Of a stretch of DNA of 30,447 nt, positions 24,664-30,447 are shown one piece after another. The DNA lies in NCBI GenBank assembly GCA_031267475.1, contig JAIRZA010000216.1, positions 1 to 30,447 of the forward strand, read 5' to 3'. This stretch comes from Spirochaetaceae bacterium. GTDB lineage: Bacteria; Spirochaetota; Spirochaetia; Treponematales; Breznakiellaceae. Position 1 is the stretch's first letter. Every line of letters begins with the position of its first letter. Both the position numbers and the translations under genes were made by a program. The notes under the pieces are model-generated. The model ran no database searches, had not been told where the DNA came from, and saw nothing but the letters and a program-made list of their open reading frames with translations.

Positions 24664-24999
24664 ATGAAAAAGATGTTTTTAACAAGCGGGCGGGCGGCGG
24701 TTTTAGGTATTTTGATTTTCCTCGCCGCGTCATGCGACGATGTTTTTGACGAAATCGTCCTGCCGCCAATCCCTATGGACGGGATGGTTGTAACTTATAT
24801 GGGCGATCCTACAGATGATCATAATACCTATCATCGCTGGAAAAAAGACTACAACAACAAAAAATGCCCGAGGCGCGCTCCTGATATATTTGAGCAAGAT
24901 AGAACCAGACGGGCGGCCGAGGACAGAAAATTTTCGCCATGCGAGGTATGCAAACCGGACAGAGAGTCAATAATATATGAAAAAACATGGTACTTCTAA
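24664..24999 (+). CDS. Small lipoprotein with an Ada-like Cys/His metal-binding motif
   Basis: A 111-residue protein with a lipoprotein signal (MKKMFLTSGRAAVLGILIFL, lipobox LAASC, Cys about 24) and TGAGG before the ATG. The mature part has the spacing YHRWK...KKCPRR...DRTRRAAEDRKFSPCEVCKPD, resembling the YHxxxC ... A...G..PC..C.P pattern of Ada-type and nuclease-associated small zinc-binding hairpins. That suggests metal binding at the cell surface or periplasm, without a known function. It stands alone between the YitT-like gene and the EF-G-like gene. Confidence 0.75.
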   Translation: MKKMFLTSGRAAVLGILIFLAASCDDVFDEIVLPPIPMDGMVVTYMGDPTDDHNTYHRWKKDYNNKKCPRRAPDIFEQDRTRRAAEDRKFSPCEVCKPDRESIIYEKTWYF

Positions 25000-25075
25000 A
25001 AAATAGATGCAAAAATTGCTTGCGAGTCGCGGTGTAATGGTGTAAAATGAGCCAAAACGAATATGGGGGTTTCTG

Positions 25076-27160
25076 ATGAATTTTTTGACTGATTCGATTA
25101 GGAATGTCTCGATTTCCGGGCATGACGGCTGTGGAAAAACAACATTATTCGAGCGCTTGCTTTTTTCAGGCGGTGTAATTGCAAAGCCGGAAACCGTTGA
25201 ATCCGGCAAAACGGTAAGCGATTCAACGCCGGAAGAATTTGAGCATAAAATTTCGATACACGCGGCTATGGCGAACATTGTCCGCGGCGGCAAAAAGATA
25301 AACATCTTTGACACGCCCGGCGCTTCAGATTTTGTGGGCGATGTAATTTTGACATACCGCGCCTGCGAATTCGCGCTAGTCGCCGTGGACGGCAGGGCGG
25401 GCGTTCAGATAGAAACCATAAAACTGTGGCGCAATCTTGAAAAACGCAAAAAACCACGCGGTATCATCATCACCAAACTGGACGACAGCAAGGCGGATTT
25501 TGAGCGCGCGCTTGCCGACATCAAAACAAAATTCAAAGTGAATCTTGTGCCCATCACGCTGCCCATGGGCGGCGGCGCGGATTATAAAGGGGTTGTCGAC
25601 GCTCTGAAACAGAAGGCGTATTTTTCAAACGCCGCGTCCATAGAAAAAGAGGCGGAAGTTCCCGCCGAATTTAAGGAGGCGGCTGCGGCGGCGCTGGGAA
25701 AAATCGCCGAGGCTGCGGCGGACGGCGACGACGCGCTAATGGAAAAATTTCTTAACACCGGTTCCCTAGAAGGCGCGGAGATTCAAAAAGGTCTTGCCGA
25801 ATCACTCGCGGAAGGGCGGTTTACGCCGGTTTTCGCGTCCGCCGCTCTGAAGAATTCCGGTCTTGTTCCGGCGCTCGATTTCTTTGCGGCGATATGCCCC
25901 TCGCCGGCTCAAGCCAAAGATATTGCGCAGGCGGAGGACGGCGCGGAAATGCTCATCCCGGTTGATTCTTCCGCTCCGTTCAGCGCGCTTGTAATCAAGA
26001 CGAACCATGACCAATTTTCCGGCAAACTGTCGTGGATAAAGATTATAGGCGGCAAATTAACGCCCGATTCCGATATTTTCAATGTTACAGAAAGCAAAAA
26101 AGAGCGTGTGGGCAAACTTTTTACCTGTGTGGGCAAGAAGTTGGAAGAAGTCAAGGAACTGAACGCCGGCGATGCCGGTATTGTTACTAAATCGGCTACA
26201 ATGAAGATTAACGATACCATAGCCGCCGTGAACACCAACTGGCGCTTTGTGCCGCTGCGTCTGCCCGCGCCGGTTTATTCTGTAGCCGTGAGCGCCGCCG
26301 AAAAGAAGAATGATGATAAGCTGGGTGATTTCTTTATGCGCATCGCGGAAGAAGACCACACATTCCGTTGTGAATTCAACGTTGAGACAAAAGAAACGGT
26401 CATATCCGGCATGGGGGAATTTCATATCAATATGATTCTGGAAAAGGCGAAGCAGAATCAAAAGATAGATGTTAATACGCATATTCCCCATGTCGCGTAC
26501 CGTGAAACGATTACAAAACCGGCAAGAGCCGAGTATACGCACAAGAAACAAACCGGCGGGCACGGGCAGTATGGCAAGGTTGTGCTGGAGATAGCGCCGC
26601 TTCCGCGTGATGGAAATTACAAATTCATTAACGCGATTTTTGGCGGGTCCGTCCCTAAAAATTACATTCCGGGCGTGGAAAAAGGCGTGGCGGAGGGCAT
26701 GACGCGCGGTGTTGTCGCCGGATACCCCGTCGTGGATATCGAGGTTAAAATTGTTGACGGCAAGCATCATCCTGTTGACTCTTCGGAATTATCATTCAAG
26801 CTGGCTTCCCGTAACGCGTTCCGCGAAGCGATGAAACTGGCGGCGCCCATCCTGCTTGAGCCGGTGATGGAGCTTAATGTTTTTGTGGAAAGCAAGTATC
26901 TGGGTGATGTAATGAGCGATCTTTCCGGTAAGCGCGGAAAGATACTTGGGGAGTTGTCTTTGGGCGGCGGTGTGGAAGAGGTAAAGGCGCAGGCTCCCGC
27001 ATCGGAACTTTTGCGTTATTCTATAGATCTTCGCTCTATAACGAGCGGCACCGGTTCATTTGGCATAGAGTTTTCCCACTATTCGCCTATTTCAGGCAGA
27101 ATTGCTGAAGATGTTGTCAAAGCGGCGGCGGCGTTCAAAGTTCATGAGAGCGAGGAATGA
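25076..27160 (+). CDS. EF-G2-type elongation factor G-like GTPase
   Basis: A 694-residue protein with EF-G domain order. The P-loop is GHDGCGKTT (15-23); switch II is DTPGASDF (79-86), where canonical EF-G has DTPGHVDF, so the catalytic His is missing; the G4 motif is TKLD (133-136) instead of NKxD. The STPEEFEHKISIHAA switch I region and these changes are typical of the EF-G2/EF-G-like subfamily, whose members often have weak or ribosome-specialised GTPase activity. Domain IV shows GGHGQYGKVVLEI and PVDSSELSFKLA. Probably a paralogue of a housekeeping EF-G elsewhere; role uncertain. Confidence 0.9.
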   Translation: MNFLTDSIRNVSISGHDGCGKTTLFERLLFSGGVIAKPETVESGKTVSDSTPEEFEHKISIHAAMANIVRGGKKINIFDTPGASDFVGDVILTYRACEFALVAVDGRAGVQIETIKLWRNLEKRKKPRGIIITKLDDSKADFERALADIKTKFKVNLVPITLPMGGGADYKGVVDALKQKAYFSNAASIEKEAEVPAEFKEAAAAALGKIAEAAADGDDALMEKFLNTGSLEGAEIQKGLAESLAEGRFTPVFASAALKNSGLVPALDFFAAICPSPAQAKDIAQAEDGAEMLIPVDSSAPFSALVIKTNHDQFSGKLSWIKIIGGKLTPDSDIFNVTESKKERVGKLFTCVGKKLEEVKELNAGDAGIVTKSATMKINDTIAAVNTNWRFVPLRLPAPVYSVAVSAAEKKNDDKLGDFFMRIAEEDHTFRCEFNVETKETVISGMGEFHINMILEKAKQNQKIDVNTHIPHVAYRETITKPARAEYTHKKQTGGHGQYGKVVLEIAPLPRDGNYKFINAIFGGSVPKNYIPGVEKGVAEGMTRGVVAGYPVVDIEVKIVDGKHHPVDSSELSFKLASRNAFREAMKLAAPILLEPVMELNVFVESKYLGDVMSDLSGKRGKILGELSLGGGVEEVKAQAPASELLRYSIDLRSITSGTGSFGIEFSHYSPISGRIAEDVVKAAAAFKVHESEE

Positions 27161-27166
27161 CATCTA

Positions 27167-27207
27167 TCAAAATGACATTTGGCATTTAATGACATTCGTC
27201 ATTTTGA
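27167..27207. repeat. Inverted repeat between the EF-G-like gene and the aminotransferase gene
   Basis: TCAAAATGAC and GTCATTTTGA (10-bp perfect arms) are separated by 21 bases containing two further ATGACATT/CATTTAATGAC copies. It lies 7 bp after the EF-G stop. It may be an operator-like or transcript-structuring element; no T-run follows. Confidence 0.45.
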
Positions 27208-27234
27208 CAAACGAGCTAAAAAAAGGAGGCGGTT

Positions 27235-28317
27235 ATGGCGTTTTCATTGAATAGTTATCCGGTAATATACCGCGCGAAGTTTTCCGGTTCTTGGAAAGAG
27301 GAATTTATTGAAAAGCCGCATAAGACTCCGGCGCAAGAGGACGCGCTGCCGGAGGCGGAGAGGGAGCAAATTATCGCGTCGCGTAATTACTTTGACGATA
27401 TGCCGCTTGTTAGTTATTCTACGCAGTATGGTTTGGGTGTGTTTGAAGGGCTCAAAGCGTTTCCGCAGAAGGACGGCTCGTTAGCGATTTTTAGGCCGGA
27501 CAAAAACGCGGCGCGCTTTCGCAAGTCGATGGAAGGGCTTTATATGCCGCCGTTTCCAGAAGATATGTTTCTAAAGGCCTGTCTTGAGCTTGCGCGTCGT
27601 AATGCCGCGCTTGGTTTTGCGCCTGTTTACAAACCGGAGTGGGAAAAGGATTCGTTTTCTACGGCTGACGCTGTATATATTCGTCCGTTCACATATTCGG
27701 AAGGTGGTGTGGGTGTAAAGCTTTCCAGCGAGCCTTGGGTGATGGTTGTCTGCACAACTGTTGGGGCTTACTTCGAGACGGGTTTGAAAGGCGCTGTGGT
27801 AAGCGACCGTATAAGGGCTGCGCCTAATGGCACTGGCTGGATAAAAGCGGCGTCTAATTATGTTATTTCCGCGCTGGCTAAACACGAGGCGGCAAAAGCG
27901 GGTTTCATGGAATGTGTTTTTCTTGACGCGGTGGAGCGTTCTTATGTTGAGGAGGGGTCTTCGTGCAATATATTCTTTTACTTGAAATCGGGTGAATTGG
28001 TAACGCCGGAGCTTGGCGATACTATTCTGCCGGGTATTACTCGTGAGAGTATTATCTTGCTTGCCCGCGGCAAGGGTGTTAGGGTTGTGGAGCGCCGGAT
28101 AAGTATAGGCGAGGCTATGTCGGAAAGCCGCGAATGTTTTGTCAGCGGCACGGCGGCGGGCGCTACGCCGGTTGAATCTCTTACGCATAAGGGTAAAACT
28201 GTTGAATTCTCCGGCGGCGCGGGCGGCGGCGCGTTTACTATGGAAATTCGAGACGCTCTTAAAGCGATACAGTACGGCAAAATCGCCGGACCGGAAGGCT
28301 GGATGTTAAAAGTATAA
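27235..28317 (+). CDS. ilvE: Branched-chain amino acid aminotransferase
   Basis: A 360-residue fold-type IV PLP enzyme, of the longer BCAT class. YSTQYGLGVFEGLKAF, the catalytic-lysine segment GTGWIKAASNY (Lys204) and FLDAVERSYVEEGSSCNIFF are diagnostic. It interconverts Leu, Ile and Val with their 2-oxo acids using 2-oxoglutarate/glutamate. An AAGGAGG site precedes the ATG. A copy of the dispersed repeat begins right after the TAA stop. Confidence 0.92.
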   Translation: MAFSLNSYPVIYRAKFSGSWKEEFIEKPHKTPAQEDALPEAEREQIIASRNYFDDMPLVSYSTQYGLGVFEGLKAFPQKDGSLAIFRPDKNAARFRKSMEGLYMPPFPEDMFLKACLELARRNAALGFAPVYKPEWEKDSFSTADAVYIRPFTYSEGGVGVKLSSEPWVMVVCTTVGAYFETGLKGAVVSDRIRAAPNGTGWIKAASNYVISALAKHEAAKAGFMECVFLDAVERSYVEEGSSCNIFFYLKSGELVTPELGDTILPGITRESIILLARGKGVRVVERRISIGEAMSESRECFVSGTAAGATPVESLTHKGKTVEFSGGAGGGAFTMEIRDALKAIQYGKIAGPEGWMLKV

Positions 28318-28428
28318 CCCCCCCCACCCCCACCAGTGGGTTTCAGTCCGCTACGCGGCGGCGTACCGTAAGCCGTCTTCACTTTGCATCTTCACTCCGG
28401 TAAAAGTGATTGGCATACGCGGCTGTCA
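28318..28428 (+). repeat. Dispersed repeat region, copy C (module 28351-28428)
   Basis: Directly after the ilvE stop: C8 and C5 runs, CACCAGTGGGTTTCAGTCCG (cf. copies A and B), then the 80-bp module at 28351-28428 (CTACGCGGCGGCGTACCGTA, AGCCGTCTTCACTTTGC, TTGGCATACGCGGCTGTC). The three-way-junction element of copies A and B is absent. 28429-28550 has no recognised feature except the ribosome site of the next gene. Confidence 0.75.
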
Positions 28429-28550
28429 TCGGGTTTCATACAAACAAGTGGTAATGATAGATTTGACCGGCGCCCGGAGGGTAAATGTGGAAATAGAATT
28501 TATATCTACAAAATAGCCCCGCGAGGGCAGGCATACAAGGAGTAATGCTT

Positions 28551-28793
28551 ATGAACGCAACGGCAACCGCTATCAGAGGGGAAAAAGGCTATATTGACGC
28601 GATACCAGACGGCGATCTTGAAATGGTACGTTCTATCCTTTCTTTTCTTGCCAAGACCTCAGCGCCGGATAATCCTCTCATTATCGAAACGGACTTAGCC
28701 GGTGAGGAAAAAGCCATGATTGAAGCAGGACGCAAGGAACGAGTGGAACGCCCGGGAACTTTTACTCCTTGGGCAAAAGTACGCAGGAGCTAA
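28551..28793 (+). CDS. Small antitoxin-like protein, apparently orphan
   Basis: 80 residues. The ATG at 28551 is preferred over 28545 because AAGGAG at 28537-28542 gives proper spacing. The sequence (EKGYIDAIPDGDLEMVRSIL, FLAKT, then DNPLIIETDLAGEEKAMIEA, GRKERVERPGTF) has the acidic, helix-rich layout of short antitoxins that pair with RelE/ParE-type toxins. No toxin gene follows; the next 195 bases hold hairpins and a dispersed repeat. It may be a remnant of a toxin-antitoxin locus. Family assignment by appearance only. Confidence 0.6.
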   Translation: MNATATAIRGEKGYIDAIPDGDLEMVRSILSFLAKTSAPDNPLIIETDLAGEEKAMIEAGRKERVERPGTFTPWAKVRRS

Positions 28794-28797
28794 CCAC

Positions 28798-28836
28798 CCG
28801 CCGAGGGCGGCTAGAGAAGCCCTGCCGCAGGGGTTT
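28798..28836. repeat. Two short hairpins upstream of the Abi-type gene
   Basis: CCGCC-GAG-GGCGG (28798-28810) and CCCTG-CCG-CAGGG (28820-28832 region, flanked by AAG/GTTT). They could form part of a structured RNA in the Abi gene leader or belong to the short-palindrome family. Nothing else is recognised in 28794-28988 except the 26-bp repeat. Confidence 0.45.
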
Positions 28837-28864
28837 ACGCTAGAGCCGCTACTCAATGACGGTT

Positions 28865-28890
28865 TGTCTTATTCATAGTGAGTACGGACA
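28865..28890 (+). repeat. 26-bp dispersed direct repeat, copy 2
   Basis: TGTCT followed by TATTCATAGTGAGTACGGAC and A; differs from 13745-13770 at one base, and similarity continues weakly downstream (TTT..TATTGA). Confidence 0.7.
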
Positions 28891-28988
28891 CTTTTGTATT
28901 GATAAATTTCATAATCTATATTACTTTATTATTGACAGGATTCCCCGCACCTCCTTGCAATGTGTCCCAGGGGAGACATTTTTTTGAG

Positions 28989-29855
28989 ATGAATGAGATA
29001 AAACCCTTTTTCACGTATCAAGAACAAATTAATCAACTCGGCGTTCATGGTTGTATAGTTGAGGATGAGGTTTTGGCTCGTCGTATCTTATCTCAAGTCA
29101 ATTATTACCGCTTTTCAGCTTATTTTCTACCTTTCAAGCAGTCAAACGGCGAATATAAGCAGGGCGCATCATTCAATACTGTTTATCGGATATATGAATT
29201 TGACCGGAAATTGCGAGCAATGCTTTTTACCGCTATAGCGCGAATAGAGGTGTTTTTACGTTCACGTTTTGCGTATTATCACGCTGAAAATTACGGACCG
29301 CTTGGATATTTGGACGCATCTTGTTTTGCGGCTAACGGGCATAAGCACGAACATTTTTTGAAACAAATAGAAGATGTTATCAACAGAAACGACAAAATTT
29401 TATTTGTGCGACATCATATTCAAAAATACGATCGTCGCTTTCCCGTTTGGGTAATAACGGAACTGTTCACATTCGGTATGTTGTCCCGGTTTTATGCTGA
29501 TATGAAGACGCGGGATCAAAAAAAATTAGCAAAAAATATATTTGGGCTTAATCCTAAAAAAATGAAAAGCTGGTTGCGTTGTTGCACAGACTTGCGGAAT
29601 AACTGTGCGCACCATGGACGATTGTATTACAGAATTTTCCCCGCGGCTCCTGATGGATTTGATTATTTGGATGAAAAATGCAAACGGAGACTTTCCCCTC
29701 TCTTGCTTATTCTTAAATTGTTTTATCCTGTAGAATCCGACTGGGAAAATGAAATCTTTAACCCTTTATGCGCATTGATAGATGTAAGCTACGAAAACGC
29801 CCTTTTTAAGAAAGACAAAGATGTGGCAATGTCGCGTAATGTGGACACATTATAA
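28989..29855 (+). CDS. Abi_2 (AbiD/AbiF-like) abortive infection HEPN protein
   Basis: 289 residues from the ATG at 28989 (MNEIKPFFTYQEQINQLG), chosen because Abi_2 proteins begin with a P-x-TYxxQxxxL motif; the open frame upstream to 28878 is hydrophobic and not homologous. Family marks are VNYYRFSAYFLPF, YEFDRKLRAMLFTAIARIEV, FPVWVITELFTFGMLSRFY and the HEPN RNase motif R-N-x-C-A-H in DLRNNCAHHGRLYYRIF. Abi_2 proteins are implicated in phage abortive infection, probably as RNA-cleaving toxins. AT-rich relative to the flanking conserved genes, preceded by a dispersed repeat and hairpins and followed by an unknown gene, so likely part of a small acquired defence locus. Confidence 0.88.
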   Translation: MNEIKPFFTYQEQINQLGVHGCIVEDEVLARRILSQVNYYRFSAYFLPFKQSNGEYKQGASFNTVYRIYEFDRKLRAMLFTAIARIEVFLRSRFAYYHAENYGPLGYLDASCFAANGHKHEHFLKQIEDVINRNDKILFVRHHIQKYDRRFPVWVITELFTFGMLSRFYADMKTRDQKKLAKNIFGLNPKKMKSWLRCCTDLRNNCAHHGRLYYRIFPAAPDGFDYLDEKCKRRLSPLLLILKLFYPVESDWENEIFNPLCALIDVSYENALFKKDKDVAMSRNVDTL

Positions 29856-29919
29856 ACAGCTCTTAACTCTATATCAAACAAGGTGTAGTTCCACGGAATT
29901 GCGCCGCAAGGACAATTCG

Positions 29920-30438
29920 ATGAACATTGACGATATACTTCTTTTTTTTCAGAACATAAACACTGTAAAAACCGCTAACGGTATGGAATTTTTTTGTAAT
30001 AGTATAAATAAAAAAGGTATTGCAAATGGCATAGATTTAAGTAAACTAGATTTATTTTTTAATACGGTTACTGATGTATTTGTCTATGTTCTCGATAATG
30101 GACTTGTGGAAATTGAAAAGAAGCCTATAAAGTTTGAAAGCAAATATACCGCCGGTTTCTTTTATACGGGTTTAATGTGTCTTAAAAATGCGGTTTTGTT
30201 TGATAATACAAGTATGATTTTTGAATATCTTGTATTGTTAGCATCTAAAGATGAAACCATTACTCCGCATGAATTATTTGAGTTAAAATTACTTGAAAAA
30301 ATAATGCCGTTAATACAGGATCGTGGAAAAGAAAGCGTAAGAAAATATACCGGCTTAGTTTGTCAATATACATCACACGGATTACGCGAAAAATTAATGG
30401 ATACACTTGATGGATATTTTATCAAACTCACAGATTGA
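29920..30438 (+). CDS. Hypothetical protein downstream of the Abi gene
   Basis: 172 residues from the ATG at 29920, which has AAGGA at a 7-nt spacing; the open frame extends to 29821 but overlaps the Abi gene and is low quality. Mostly alpha-helical, acidic and AT-rich (MNIDDILLFFQNINTVKT, LLASKDETITPHELFELKLL, YTSHGLREKLMDTLDGYF). No signal peptide, membrane segment or known catalytic motif was seen. Not recognised. Being 64 bp behind the Abi gene on the same strand, it may be a partner or immunity factor (inference). Confidence 0.7.
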   Translation: MNIDDILLFFQNINTVKTANGMEFFCNSINKKGIANGIDLSKLDLFFNTVTDVFVYVLDNGLVEIEKKPIKFESKYTAGFFYTGLMCLKNAVLFDNTSMIFEYLVLLASKDETITPHELFELKLLEKIMPLIQDRGKESVRKYTGLVCQYTSHGLREKLMDTLDGYFIKLTD

Positions 30439-30447
30439 AAGAACTGC

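Noticed and set aside
28318..28325. C8 run after ilvE as another phase-variable tract
   Set aside because: Much shorter than the 14-nt tracts, interrupted by A, and located after the stop codon.

Overview
The window looks like a chromosomal segment of a host-associated spirochaete, most likely Treponema-related. This is an inference from gene content: large secreted proteins built of Listeria-Bacteroides (InlB B) repeats plus glycine-rich domains, an EF-G2-type second elongation factor, partial anaerobic-type cobalamin genes, a DDE-integrase-type insertion sequence, and long poly-G tracts. No rRNA or other decisive marker is present, so the genus is not proven.

Layout. (1) 1-1702: 3' part of an InlB-repeat/glycine-rich surface protein, followed by a composite palindromic repeat region. 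(2) 2005-8900, minus strand: a tightly packed set cbiB-cobD-cbiP-cbiC (late cobalamin/corrin ring steps and nucleotide-loop arm) with mtnK (methylthioribose kinase) behind it and a secreted GH18 glycosidase last. (3) 8901-11966: a second copy of the composite repeat, then a large InlB-repeat/glycine-rich lipoprotein interrupted by one in-frame TGA. (4) 12252-13603: a decayed insertion sequence with 16-bp terminal inverted repeats and short palindromes inserted in its transposase. (5) 13860-18090: an AT-richer island with two equal-length radical SAM paralogues flanking an Fe-S aldo/keto reductase; both radical SAM genes are frame-split at a 14-G tract. (6) 18214-23661: asnS converging on and overlapping a two-gene minus-strand unit, a YidC/Oxa1-sulfatase fusion and a TagF-like glycerophosphotransferase. 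(7) 23714-28317: YitT-like protein, small lipoprotein, EF-G2-like GTPase and a branched-chain aminotransferase. (8) 28318-30438: a third repeat copy, an orphan antitoxin-like protein, an Abi_2/HEPN abortive-infection protein and an unknown gene.

The outstanding signal is a set of five homopolymeric G/C tracts, each exactly 14 nt: in the GH18 gene just after the signal peptide, upstream of the InlB lipoprotein, in both radical SAM genes, and in the YidC-sulfatase fusion. With 14 bases the GH18 and YidC-sulfatase genes are in frame while both radical SAM genes are out of frame. No uniform correction of homopolymer length opens all four, so this looks like a coordinated set of phase-variable cell-surface loci. 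A second theme is short palindromes with different stems but similar GC-flanked loops scattered between and inside genes, and an approximately 80-bp repeat found at three gene 3' ends.
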